A stretch of DNA of 55,102 bases, taken from Planctomycetota bacterium (lineage in GTDB: Bacteria; Planctomycetota; Phycisphaerae; Sedimentisphaerales; Anaerobacaceae). Below are positions 8,307 through 17,119 of this stretch, piece by piece. Position numbers and translations under genes: made by a program. Below the pieces are notes generated by a model. It was not told where the DNA came from and ran no database searches. It worked only from the letters and a program-made list of their open reading frames with translations. Position 1 is the first letter of the stretch. The number at the start of each line of letters is the position of its first letter. The stretch covers positions 1-55,102 of the forward strand of contig VRUK01000027.1 of the NCBI GenBank assembly GCA_019456195.1, written 5' to 3'.

Positions 8307-8945
8307 ATGAATAAGAAAGAATTTATTTTTTTAGAACACGCTAGAGCAGGTATTTTTAATATATTTACTGCCCTTTTATGTCAACCCGAGAAAGAATTAG
8401 TAGAGAACAATGAAATTTTCGATACACTTAAATCTGCATTAAATATCGTAAATCCGGATTGCTCTAAAATCGTCGATCAGATGCAGAAAGCTGTAAAACA
8501 AAATACCACGCAGGAACTGTTGATTGAATATACAAAACTCTTCATCGGTCCTTTCAAGACACTTGTGCCGCCTTATAGCTCGTTGTATTTCGGAAATGAT
8601 ACGTTAATGAGTGATGAGACCGTCCGGGTAATAAATATTTACAAAAAATCAGGACTTAAATTTGATGAAAATATAAAAGATGTTCCCGATCACATTACTG
8701 TGGAAACGGAATTTTTGTATTGTCTGATACACAACGAAATAAATGAACTGGATGCAGGCAACAGAGATAAATCTTTTTCTTTGTGGGAAAACCAGCAGGA
8801 ATTCTTCGATAAACACTATAAAATATGGGTGCCCGAATTTTGTGCAAAAGTGGCAACTGAAACAAATAATGAGTATTTTAAAGTATTAACTGAATGTTTG
8901 AATAAATTCATTAATAATGTTGGAATTCCTGCATTCCCTAATTAG
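8307..8945 (+). CDS. TorD/DmsD-family molybdoenzyme chaperone (probable ArrD)
   Basis: An all-alpha cytoplasmic chaperone of about 212 residues that would bind apo-ArrA and its Tat signal until cofactor insertion is complete. The family signatures are visible: EYTKLFIGPFKTLVPPYSS and PDHITVETEFLYCL, the latter matching the D-H-x3-E-x-E/x-F motif of TorD proteins. An in-frame TTG at 8289 would add six residues; the ATG at 8307 is preferred, though neither start has a clear Shine-Dalgarno sequence. It lies 250 bases after arrB and before Mo-cofactor genes, consistent with dedicated service to ArrA. Confidence 0.8.
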   Translation: MNKKEFIFLEHARAGIFNIFTALLCQPEKELVENNEIFDTLKSALNIVNPDCSKIVDQMQKAVKQNTTQELLIEYTKLFIGPFKTLVPPYSSLYFGNDTLMSDETVRVINIYKKSGLKFDENIKDVPDHITVETEFLYCLIHNEINELDAGNRDKSFSLWENQQEFFDKHYKIWVPEFCAKVATETNNEYFKVLTECLNKFINNVGIPAFPN

Positions 8946-9096
8946 GCAACTACGGCACGAAAACAGCTTTGAACTGATGGCTGACTAAGATATAATAAAA
9001 CATACTGTGTCAAAACCAAGTATAGAGTTAAGTGCGATGGGCACGAAGCCAACAGTTTGGCGATTAAACTCACGTTAGCAGAGAAAGGTTAAATAG

Positions 9097-9300
9097 ATGG
9101 TATGTGAACGAGATCAAGAGCCGATATTACAGACTGACTTAACGGTCAACGGTCAGAAAATCGAACTGAATGACTTTGTTCAGTGCTTCATGGGCCGGGC
9201 AATCATAGGCATGCTTGCGTCATTGCGAGGTGTCGGTGATATCCAATCCGTTAGCCTGGAAATTTCGAAAGCTTTGGACAAGGGGCCGGGACAAGAATGA
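9097..9300 (+). CDS. Small unknown protein at the head of the Mo-cofactor operon
   Basis: A 67-residue acidic soluble protein with no recognised domain. It begins with a Cys-containing segment, then VNGQKIELNDFVQCFMGRAIIGMLASL and a mixed helix-like tail. A modest AAAGG precedes the ATG. Its stop overlaps the start of the MobB/MobA fusion by four bases (ATGA), which implies translational coupling and a role tied to cofactor synthesis or delivery. I do not recognise a family. Confidence 0.65.
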   Translation: MVCERDQEPILQTDLTVNGQKIELNDFVQCFMGRAIIGMLASLRGVGDIQSVSLEISKALDKGPGQE

Positions 9301-10430
9301 TTAATATTCCCGGCATGCTGATGGTTGGCGCCAGTTGTAAGGCGGACGGTAAGACTACGTTTACATGTTCTTTGATCGATAAATTCAGCTCACAACTCGA
9401 TATTGTCGGTGTGAAGATAAGTACGATCGACTCGGTCAACAAGAGCCACCACCCGGATGTCACAGGAGTCGGAAGGAACAATTCACCTTTGCGTCCTTAT
9501 TACATTACAGAAGAGAAAGAAAGCAGCGGGTATACTGATACAGCCCGAATGTTGGCGGCAGGCGCCAAAAAGGTGCTGTGGCTTCAGGCCTTAAATGCTC
9601 ACCTTGAGGAAGGCATAAGGGTGCTGGTGGACAATTTTGGCGATGAAACCGTATCAATCTGCGAATCGAATCGTGCACGCAGAATAATCGCCCCTGGGGC
9701 ATTTGTCATGATTAGAGGGTCCCAGGGAACAAGCTGGAAACCCTCCGCCCAGGAGGTAGTTGGGTATGCGGATCGTATCGTAGTCTCTGACGGCAATAAA
9801 TTTGATATTGATTTTAATGACATCCAGCATTTTGACAGGCGCTGGGCTGTCAGGATGCCAGCGACCGCAATCATTCTGGCTGGGGGCAACAGTACTCGAA
9901 TGGGGCAAGACAAAAATATGCTGCCCATCAACGAGCGGCCAATGATAGAACACATTTACAAACAACTCAGCCCATATTTTAGCCAGATAATTATTAGCGC
10001 AAACGACGAAGCTCGATATTCTTTCATTGACGCTCCTGTAATTCGAGATGAGGTGGTCGGTAAGGGACCTCTTATGGGTATCTCCTCGGCCTTAAAGGCC
10101 TCAATCAACGAGGTTAACTTTGTGATAGCCTGCGACATACCTGAAATTGATGTCAATTATGTCAGAGCAATGCTCAGGCAGGCAGGGGATTATGATGCTG
10201 TTGTTCCTCAGGTAGGGCCAAGGCACTACGAGCCTCTTTTCGCTGTTTACAATAAAAAGGCACTTCCTCTTGTAGAACGTGCTTTGGAGTCAGGGATTTC
10301 CGGGGTAGTTGATGCGTTGAGCTGCTGTAATGTAAAGTATATTGATTTATCAAGCAAGCGGTTCGAGAACATCAACACAATGGGCGACTACCAGAGCTTT
10401 ATTAAGGAAAAGACAAATGCTGGCAATTAA
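9297..10430 (+). CDS. mobA: MobB-like/MobA fusion, molybdenum cofactor guanylyltransferase
   Basis: A 377-residue two-domain protein. Residues 190-377 form MobA, which adds GMP to molybdopterin to make the MGD cofactor needed by DMSO-reductase-family enzymes. It has the nucleotide-binding motif AIILAGGNSTRMGQDKNM, VVGKGPLMGI and FVIACDIPEID. Residues 1-185 are a P-loop NTPase-like domain beginning GASCKADGKTTF, probably related to MobB, the accessory GTPase. The P-loop is degenerate at its first Gly compared with GxxxxGKT. It overlaps the upstream small gene by four bases and is followed by moaA after 45 bases. Two bis-MGD enzymes flank it, giving an obvious demand. Confidence 0.82.
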   Translation: MINIPGMLMVGASCKADGKTTFTCSLIDKFSSQLDIVGVKISTIDSVNKSHHPDVTGVGRNNSPLRPYYITEEKESSGYTDTARMLAAGAKKVLWLQALNAHLEEGIRVLVDNFGDETVSICESNRARRIIAPGAFVMIRGSQGTSWKPSAQEVVGYADRIVVSDGNKFDIDFNDIQHFDRRWAVRMPATAIILAGGNSTRMGQDKNMLPINERPMIEHIYKQLSPYFSQIIISANDEARYSFIDAPVIRDEVVGKGPLMGISSALKASINEVNFVIACDIPEIDVNYVRAMLRQAGDYDAVVPQVGPRHYEPLFAVYNKKALPLVERALESGISGVVDALSCCNVKYIDLSSKRFENINTMGDYQSFIKEKTNAGN

Positions 10431-10475
10431 GTCAGATATATTTAAGCACAAATTAACAATGGGAGCTTGAAGACA

Positions 10476-11429
10476 ATGTCTGTGAAGTGTCTGAGAATCT
10501 CTGTTACCGACAGATGCAATTTGCGATGTGTGTATTGCCGTCCTCTGCATGATTGTGCTTTTATAAAAGATAAAGAGATTCTAAGTTTAGATGAAATCCA
10601 CCGTGTTGTTCGGCTTTTTGCCGATTGTGGCATCGATAGAGTCAGGCTCACAGGCGGCGAACCATTGTTAAGAAAGAATGTAACATCACTTGTAGAAAAA
10701 CTCGCCGCCACTAAGGGCATAAGAGAGCTAACGCTTACTACGAATGGTGTGCTGCTTAAACAGATGGCCGATGAACTCAAGGCGGCGGGATTAAATCGTG
10801 TCAATATAAGCATTGATTCGTTGGAGGCGAATAGCTACCGGCAAATTACAGGGTACGACTGTTTGTCAAATGTAGTGGGAGGCATTCAAAAAGCTATTGA
10901 CGTTGGTTTACAACCGGTGAAGATTAATGCGGTGATTCTAAGGGGAATCAACCATTCACAGGTTGTATCTCTTGCCAGGATGAGCATCGATCTTCCGGTG
11001 ACTGTCAGGTTCATTGAATACTGTCCTACGAACAAGGACACTCAGCCGGCGGAAGACTATATGCCTTACGGTGAGATTCGAAGGATTATCGAAGGCGAAT
11101 TTGGGGCCCTTTTTGATGCAACAATTGGACATGGTAACGGGCCTGCCTTGTATTTTAAGATCAAAAACTCAGCCGGGGCGATAGGTTTCATTGCAGGTAG
11201 AAGTACCATTTTTTGTGAAACCTGTAACCGAATTCGTCTATCCTGTGACGGGAAAATTAAGCCGTGTTTATATTCCGCTCAGGATTACGATATCAGACAG
11301 CTCATTAGAGAAGGCACATCAGACGAGCAAATCAAAAGCCACATGATAAAAATAATCGCACAGAAGCATACTTTTACCAGGCTGAACTCTTCTGCAAAAG
11401 AGTTCTCTATGCGTAAAGTTGGGGGTTAA
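10476..11429 (+). CDS. moaA: GTP 3',8-cyclase MoaA (radical SAM)
   Basis: This enzyme catalyses the first step of molybdopterin synthesis, rearranging GTP with MoaC to cyclic pyranopterin phosphate. The radical-SAM motif C-x3-C-x2-C is in TDRCNLRCVYC near residue 15. The second [4Fe-4S] site that binds GTP is in FCETCNRIRLSCDGKIKPC near residue 250. The protein ends in Gly-Gly, as MoaA requires for activity. The ATG at 10476 has GGGAG at suitable spacing and is preferred over an in-frame TTG at 10467. Length is about 317 residues. MoaC, MoaE, MoaD and MoeA are not in the window. Confidence 0.93.
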   Translation: MSVKCLRISVTDRCNLRCVYCRPLHDCAFIKDKEILSLDEIHRVVRLFADCGIDRVRLTGGEPLLRKNVTSLVEKLAATKGIRELTLTTNGVLLKQMADELKAAGLNRVNISIDSLEANSYRQITGYDCLSNVVGGIQKAIDVGLQPVKINAVILRGINHSQVVSLARMSIDLPVTVRFIEYCPTNKDTQPAEDYMPYGEIRRIIEGEFGALFDATIGHGNGPALYFKIKNSAGAIGFIAGRSTIFCETCNRIRLSCDGKIKPCLYSAQDYDIRQLIREGTSDEQIKSHMIKIIAQKHTFTRLNSSAKEFSMRKVGG

Positions 11430-11452
11430 GCACTAAGGCAAATATTGATGGC

Positions 11453-11722
11453 ATGGTCGATTTTGGTACCAACGATGAATCTCTTGAAATAAATATTTCT
11501 TTTAATCTAAGGCAAAAAATAAATTCGCTCAATAAAATTCCTGAAGGTATTGAGCTACTCAGCAGCTTATATAAGTTCTTCGATATCAGACCTTTGAGAT
11601 GTTTTTTTATAAAACACGAAATTACTACAACTCAGCCTGTTCATGTAACTGAAAAAATAAAATATTTGTTGACATGTTCATTGTTGACATGTTCATTAGA
11701 GTATGTTAGTTGTATCATATAG
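11453..11722 (+). CDS. Doubtful small reading frame between moaA and the NXR-type operon
   Basis: An 89-codon AT-rich frame with no recognised domain. Its last third is formed by the 15-base tandem duplication at 11668-11697, which gives a repeated LLTCS in the product. No clear ribosome-binding site precedes the ATG. It could be a small gene, a decayed gene or leader DNA of the operon. I list it only because it otherwise leaves a 420-base gap. Confidence 0.2.
   Translation: MVDFGTNDESLEINISFNLRQKINSLNKIPEGIELLSSLYKFFDIRPLRCFFIKHEITTTQPVHVTEKIKYLLTCSLLTCSLEYVSCII
11668..11697 (+). repeat. Perfect 15-base tandem duplication containing TTGACA
   Basis: GTTGACATGTTCATT occurs twice head to tail (11668-11682 and 11683-11697), about 155 bases before the alpha-subunit start. 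Each copy carries a perfect -35 hexamer TTGACA and a TGTTCATT block, but no well-placed -10 box follows either copy. It could be an activator-binding site or a duplicated promoter element. Confidence 0.6.
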
Positions 11723-11851
11723 GATTGAAATAGTCCTAATTGTTGGAAATGGAATTATTGATGAAGCTTCAATTTGTCTGTCAAATCTGAAATGATTTGG
11801 TATGAAGGTTGGCTTGAGTATTCGCCCGTTATTCAGAGGGAAAAAGAAACT

Positions 11852-14800
11852 ATGGGAAAGAAACATTCAACAGAATCAGACAAACGTTCCAGAAATGTTT
11901 TAACAAGGCGCAACTTTCTTCAAATAGGTGCCGGTGGCCTGGCTTTAACAGCAGGCCAGCCTGTTTTTGCGGCCCTGAAATTCATTGAGGATGTGGACAA
12001 TCCGCTGGATTTTTATCCTGCCAGAGATTGGGAAAAAATATATCGCAATCAGTTCAAACACGATTTAACATATCATTTTCTGTGTGCCCCAAACGATACT
12101 CATAACTGCCTGCTGAAGGCGTATGTGAAAAACAATGTAATTACACGGATAGGCCCAAGCTATGGATATGGAAAGGCCAAAGACCTCTATGGTAATCAGG
12201 CTTCATCGCGTTGGGAGCCTCGGTTGTGCCAAAAAGGATTGGCGTTGATTCGCAGGATACAGGGCCCTCGGAGAGTCAAGTATCCAATGGTACGCGAAGG
12301 TTTCAAGAAATGGGTTGACGCCGGATTCCCCAGAGAAGCCAACGGCAAACCGCCCCTTAAGTATCTGCAAAGAGGCAAAGAACCATTCTTACGACTTTCG
12401 TGGGATGATGCCTTTGAAACAGCGGCTAAGGTATTTAAGAATATAGCCACAACATACAGCGGAGAAGATGGCAAAGCGTTGTTGAAGAAACAAAATATCT
12501 ATGACGCTGACTCAATCGAGGCGATGGGAAACGCCGGCACCCAGGTAATGAAATTTCGAGGAGGAATGCCGCTGCTTGGTATAACCCGCGTTTTTGGTAT
12601 GTATCGCCTTGCAAATGCAATGGCTTTGCTGGATACACATGTTCGGGGCACGGATTCTCAAACCGCTATGGGAGCCAGAGGATTCGACAATTATACTTTT
12701 CACACCGACCTGCCCCCGGGACATCCTATGGTTACAGGACAGCAAACTATCGATTGGGACCTTTTCAGTGCAGAGAACGCAAAACTAATTATAGCCTGGG
12801 GGATAAACTGGATTTCAACAAAAATGCCGGACAGTCACTGGCTCACAGAATCCCGCTTAAAAGGTACCAAGGTAGTGTCTATAACGGTTGAATATTCTTC
12901 TGTGGCATCAAAGTCTGATGAAGTACTTATAATCCGGCCTGCTACCGATTCGGCATTGGCACTCGGTATATCCAACGTAATTATCAAAGAGAAGTTATTT
13001 GATGTCGAATATGTCAAGAGCAGAACCGACCTTCCTCTGCTGATACGGATGGATACTTTGAAACTTGTACGAGCCGAAGAAGCGATCCCCGGTTTTAAGG
13101 GGCCTGAAAACAGAAGAGATACGCAAGTAATCAAGAAGGGACAAAAACCGCCGACTCCCATCAAAGCCGGAGGGGCCCAGTGCATTTCTGAGGAATTACT
13201 GGATGAATGGGGCAACTTTGTGGTATGGGACAAGAAAACAAACGCATTGGCCGGCATTACCCGTGATGATGTGGGCGAGTATTTCACCGCTAAGGGTATA
13301 GACCCGGAATTAGACGTCGAACATGAAATCGAGATTGAAGGCAAACGCGTAAAGGTCAGAACAGTTTTCAGCCTTATATCGCAGTATCTATCTGACACTT
13401 TTGATCTCGATTCGGTATCTAAACTGACCTGGGCTCCTAAGGAGGCGATTGTAAGTCTGGCTCATCAAATAGCTGAGAACAAAGGAAAAACACTCATTGC
13501 CGTCGGGATGGGCCCAAATCAGTTTTTCAACGGCGATTTAAAGGATAGAGCTATTTTACTTTTATGTGCTCTGACTAAAAATATCGGGACCCACAGCGGC
13601 AATGTCGGAAGTTTTGCCGGCAATTACAGGGCGGCTTATTTTGACGGAATGGGCCAATATATCAAGGAAGACCCGTTTAATATCGAGCTTGATGAGAAGA
13701 ACAAAGCAAAGGTCAAAGGCTACTTTAAATTTGAATCGGCACATTATTACAACCACAGTGACAAGCCGTTGCGAGTGGGCAACAAAAACTTTACAGGCAA
13801 AACTCACATGCCGACTCCAACGAAATCGCTGATGTTCTGCAATGCTAATTCCATCCTCGGCAACCTCAAAGGGCATTACGAGGCGGTTATCAACACATTG
13901 CCGAATATAGAGTTTATATCCGTTGCCGACTGGTGGTGGTCAACATCATGTGAATATGCTGATATCGTTTGGGGTGTAGATTCATGGGGCGAATTCAACT
14001 TCCCAGATGCGACCGCGTCGGTGACAAATCCGTTTCTGCAAATGTTTCCCCGCTCACCACTCAAACGCCTCCACGATACACGAAGCGATATCGAAGTACA
14101 TGCAGGGATATCAAAAGCACTCGGCAAACTCCTGAATGACAAGCGATTTGACGACTACTGGAAATTCGTACACGAAGGCCGGGTGGATGTATATTTACAG
14201 AGGATTATGGATACGAGCTCAATGTCTAAAGGCTATGACGTAAATGAGCTTGAAGAGAATGCCAAAAAGGGTATTCCAGCCCTTATGATGAGCCGGACCT
14301 ACCCTAAAATTGTAGGCTGGGAGCAGGCCCATGAGAGTAAACAATGGTATAACAGGACCGGCAGAATGGAATTCTATCGAGACGAAGATGAATTTATAGA
14401 GTACGGCGAAAATTTGCCAGTTCATCGTGAGGCTGTGGATGCAACTTTTTATGAGCCTAATGCTATTGTCGCCAAGCCGCACCCGGCTATCAAACCGTTC
14501 GGGCCTGAGAAATACGGCATAGCCGCTGACGACCGCTCAGGTGAGACACGTCAGGTTAGAAATGTCATTTTTTCACCCGCGGACCTTCTCAAAACCAAAC
14601 ATCCTCTTCGCGAGAAGAACGAAGGCTTTGAGTATATATATCTTACGCCGAAATACAGGCACGGCTCCCATACAATGCCGGTTGATACCGACATAATAGC
14701 GATATGGTTCGGGCCGTTCGGCGACGCCCACCGTCGAGACAAACGTATGCCATGGGTCGGTGAAGGATATGTTGACATTAATCCTCTTGATGCAAAGAGT

Positions 14801-15346
14801 TTGGGCATTGAAGACGGCGATTATGTCTGGGTGGATGCCGACCCGGAAGACCGGCCATATCACGGCGAAAAGAAAGAAGGCAGCGAAGAATACAGACTAT
14901 CAAGGCTTATGCTTCGAGTTAGATACTATCGTGGTACTCCCCGTACGATAACACGTTCGTGGTTTAATATGTACGGAGCCAGCTACGGTTCTGTTGAAGG
15001 TCATTTGAACAACAAGGACGGCAGGGCTCAAAACCCAAGGACCGGATACCAGGCAATGTTCAGATTCGGTTCCCACCAAAGCACTACCCGCGGTTGGCTG
15101 CGGCCGACACTCATGACTGACAGTTTGGTAAGAAAGGATACGATCGGGCCGGTAATCGGCAAAGGTTTCGCCCCTGATGTTAACTGTCCTAACGGAGCAC
15201 CACGAGAAAGTTTTGTGAAATTCACCAAAGCCGAAGATGGCGGCATTAACGGTGAAAAGCTCTGGAGACCCGCCAGGTTAGGTTATAGACCAACCTATGA
15301 AAGCGATGCTATGAAAAAGTTTATTGTTGGAGGATATACCACATGA
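11852..15346 (+). CDS. nxrA: NXR/NAR-type molybdoenzyme alpha subunit (nitrite oxidoreductase-like, Tat-exported)
   Basis: A DMSO-reductase type II catalytic subunit of about 1164 residues. A Tat signal (TRRNFLQIGAGG) directs it outside the cytoplasm. From NPLDFYPARDWEKIYR through CAPNDTHNC, KTHMPTPTK and ending MKKFIVGG it is collinear with the Kuenenia/Nitrospira periplasmic NXR group as I remember it, including the DLYGN and FRFGSHQSTTRGW blocks. Fe-S ligand candidates are His75, Cys78, Cys86 and Cys126. The Mo ligand Asp is probably Asp286 in FHTDLPPGHP. The ATG at 11852 follows AGAGGG; upstream in-frame TTG and ATG codons would bury the Tat signal. Its stop overlaps the beta subunit start. 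Substrate (nitrite, nitrate or another oxyanion) cannot be decided from sequence. Confidence 0.8.
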   Translation: MGKKHSTESDKRSRNVLTRRNFLQIGAGGLALTAGQPVFAALKFIEDVDNPLDFYPARDWEKIYRNQFKHDLTYHFLCAPNDTHNCLLKAYVKNNVITRIGPSYGYGKAKDLYGNQASSRWEPRLCQKGLALIRRIQGPRRVKYPMVREGFKKWVDAGFPREANGKPPLKYLQRGKEPFLRLSWDDAFETAAKVFKNIATTYSGEDGKALLKKQNIYDADSIEAMGNAGTQVMKFRGGMPLLGITRVFGMYRLANAMALLDTHVRGTDSQTAMGARGFDNYTFHTDLPPGHPMVTGQQTIDWDLFSAENAKLIIAWGINWISTKMPDSHWLTESRLKGTKVVSITVEYSSVASKSDEVLIIRPATDSALALGISNVIIKEKLFDVEYVKSRTDLPLLIRMDTLKLVRAEEAIPGFKGPENRRDTQVIKKGQKPPTPIKAGGAQCISEELLDEWGNFVVWDKKTNALAGITRDDVGEYFTAKGIDPELDVEHEIEIEGKRVKVRTVFSLISQYLSDTFDLDSVSKLTWAPKEAIVSLAHQIAENKGKTLIAVGMGPNQFFNGDLKDRAILLLCALTKNIGTHSGNVGSFAGNYRAAYFDGMGQYIKEDPFNIELDEKNKAKVKGYFKFESAHYYNHSDKPLRVGNKNFTGKTHMPTPTKSLMFCNANSILGNLKGHYEAVINTLPNIEFISVADWWWSTSCEYADIVWGVDSWGEFNFPDATASVTNPFLQMFPRSPLKRLHDTRSDIEVHAGISKALGKLLNDKRFDDYWKFVHEGRVDVYLQRIMDTSSMSKGYDVNELEENAKKGIPALMMSRTYPKIVGWEQAHESKQWYNRTGRMEFYRDEDEFIEYGENLPVHREAVDATFYEPNAIVAKPHPAIKPFGPEKYGIAADDRSGETRQVRNVIFSPADLLKTKHPLREKNEGFEYIYLTPKYRHGSHTMPVDTDIIAIWFGPFGDAHRRDKRMPWVGEGYVDINPLDAKSLGIEDGDYVWVDADPEDRPYHGEKKEGSEEYRLSRLMLRVRYYRGTPRTITRSWFNMYGASYGSVEGHLNNKDGRAQNPRTGYQAMFRFGSHQSTTRGWLRPTLMTDSLVRKDTIGPVIGKGFAPDVNCPNGAPRESFVKFTKAEDGGINGEKLWRPARLGYRPTYESDAMKKFIVGGYTT

Positions 15347-16482
15347 GCCATAAAGTTTATAACTGGCAATTGAATAGAAAAATGGATTTCATATATCCGG
15401 AATCCCGACCCGACAAGCAGGTTGCGTGGGTTTTTGATACCAACAAGTGCATCGCCTGCCAGACCTGCACAATGGCCTGTAAAAACGCATGGACCTCCGG
15501 GAAGAGCCAGGAATACATGTGGTGGAATAATGTAGAAACCAAACCCTGGGGATTTTATCCCTTAGGCTGGGATGTCAGATTGCTGGAAAAGCTTGGCCCA
15601 CAGAAATGGAACGGCGATAAATACGAGGGCAAGACTATTTTCGAAGCGGCCGACTATGGCGAGAAAATTCAGGGTTTTGTGCCGGCCGAAGAAGATTTTG
15701 GGCACCCCAATTTGGGTGAGGATGAAGTGAGTGAGCTGGTCAAACAGGGACAATACATCAAAATACCACATCAACCATGGATGTTCTATCTGCCCAGAAT
15801 ATGTAATCACTGCACATATCCCGGATGCCTTGGGGGATGTCCCCGTAAGGCCGTCTATAAGAGAAAGGATGGGACGGTCCTTATTGACCAGGAGCGGTGT
15901 CGTGGATACAGGGAATGTGTCCGGGCGTGTCCGTACAAAAAGAGTATGTTTCGTAATCTGACAGGCAAATCGGAAAAATGTATAGCATGTTACCCGGCTA
16001 CTGAAAAGGACGAGCAAACACAATGTGTTCAAAACTGTATTGGAAAGATCAGACTCTTTGGTTTTAAAAATAATTGGGACAAACCTGATCCTAAAAATCC
16101 TATTGATTATCTGGTCCATATAAAGAAAATAGCTCTTCCCTTATATCCCCAGTTTGGGACCGAGCCGAATGTCTATTACATTCCACCTATTAACGTCCCG
16201 GAATCTTTTAATAAGCAATTGTTTGGGCCGGGCGCTTCTCAAGCGGTTGAGCTTTACAAGAATGCCGCAAAAGACAGTACTCTTGTCGGTCTTTTGATGC
16301 TTTTTGGCTCGACCGGGAAAATAGTTCATTCGTTCTCTGTCGAAGGTGACATAGAGACTGGGCACTGTATCGGATATGACAGCAAGGGACAGGAAATTCT
16401 GAGAGTACCTATAAAGGAACCTATCATTATCAGGGAGAAACATGACACAAAGAGAGATGTCAACAGAATCAGCGTTACCTGA
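15343..16482 (+). CDS. nxrB: NXR/NAR-type beta subunit with three [4Fe-4S] and one [3Fe-4S] cluster
   Basis: A 379-residue iron-sulfur subunit passing electrons between the alpha subunit and the heme-b subunit. It has CIACQTCTMACKNAWT at the N-terminus followed by EYMWWNNVETKPWG, as in NxrB and NarH. CNHCTYPGCLGGCPRKA, CRGYRECVRACPYKK and CIACYP…CVQNCIGKIR follow. In the third group Tyr stands where Cys would complete a 4Fe cluster (NarH has Trp), which predicts a [3Fe-4S] centre. The segment YPQFGTEPNVYYIPP is typical of NXR beta subunits. The ATG overlaps the alpha-subunit stop and there is no signal peptide, so export is by hitch-hiking with the alpha subunit. Confidence 0.88.
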   Translation: MSHKVYNWQLNRKMDFIYPESRPDKQVAWVFDTNKCIACQTCTMACKNAWTSGKSQEYMWWNNVETKPWGFYPLGWDVRLLEKLGPQKWNGDKYEGKTIFEAADYGEKIQGFVPAEEDFGHPNLGEDEVSELVKQGQYIKIPHQPWMFYLPRICNHCTYPGCLGGCPRKAVYKRKDGTVLIDQERCRGYRECVRACPYKKSMFRNLTGKSEKCIACYPATEKDEQTQCVQNCIGKIRLFGFKNNWDKPDPKNPIDYLVHIKKIALPLYPQFGTEPNVYYIPPINVPESFNKQLFGPGASQAVELYKNAAKDSTLVGLLMLFGSTGKIVHSFSVEGDIETGHCIGYDSKGQEILRVPIKEPIIIREKHDTKRDVNRISVT

Positions 16483-17071
16483 TGCCTCGGATACGGCAGT
16501 TTTGAGTGCCGAAGCAAAAATCAACAGAGAGAGGATGTGTCAATACAAGATATTGGCTGTTGCTTTTTCTTATCCTGATAATAGTTTCTTTGGCCATTTT
16601 CCGGATTTGCTGGGCGAGAAACAATCTCTAATGGCTGAATACGACAGGCTTTTTCGGGCAGGTATAGTTTGGCTCTACGGTGCTGAGCATCTTGTGGAAA
16701 ATGAATTTCAAAGAGCCAATATATTGTCTGATATTATGGGCTTTTATACGGCTTTCGGCCTGGAACCCGACAAGGAAAGGCCGGACTCTATAACCTGCGA
16801 ATTGGAATTTATGTATGGTCTTATCTTTAAGGCAGACCGAGTTCATCAGGATTTAGTCGCTGGAAATGCTGAAGATAAAATTGGTGTGTGTCGGGATGCC
16901 GAGAAAAAATTCTTCACTGAACATTTGGAACCTGCTGCAAAGTTAATTGCGAAGAAGATAATATCAGAGTCGAAGAATTCTTTTTATAAAAAGACTGCTA
17001 AAGAGTTACTTGCATTCCTTAAAAGTGAGAAAAAGCAATTTGGAATAGTTGCCGTTAAGAATGGGAAATAA
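16442..17071 (+). CDS. NarJ/TorD-family chaperone for the NXR-type enzyme
   Basis: A 209-residue helical cytoplasmic protein. MGFYTAFGLEP and DSITCELEFMYGLIFK match the family pattern (P-D-H/S-x3-E-L-E-F-M). The start at 16442 has AGGGAG just upstream and overlaps the end of the beta gene by 41 bases. A second ATG at 16457 is possible. Its place inside the structural operon indicates a dedicated chaperone for Mo-cofactor insertion and Tat proofreading of the alpha subunit, separate from the copy at 8307. Confidence 0.82.
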   Translation: MTQREMSTESALPDASDTAVLSAEAKINRERMCQYKILAVAFSYPDNSFFGHFPDLLGEKQSLMAEYDRLFRAGIVWLYGAEHLVENEFQRANILSDIMGFYTAFGLEPDKERPDSITCELEFMYGLIFKADRVHQDLVAGNAEDKIGVCRDAEKKFFTEHLEPAAKLIAKKIISESKNSFYKKTAKELLAFLKSEKKQFGIVAVKNGK

Positions 17072-17119
17072 AATAAAACTGAAAATTCTTCTGAAAAAAC
17101 AAAAAAGAGGAAATCGCAG

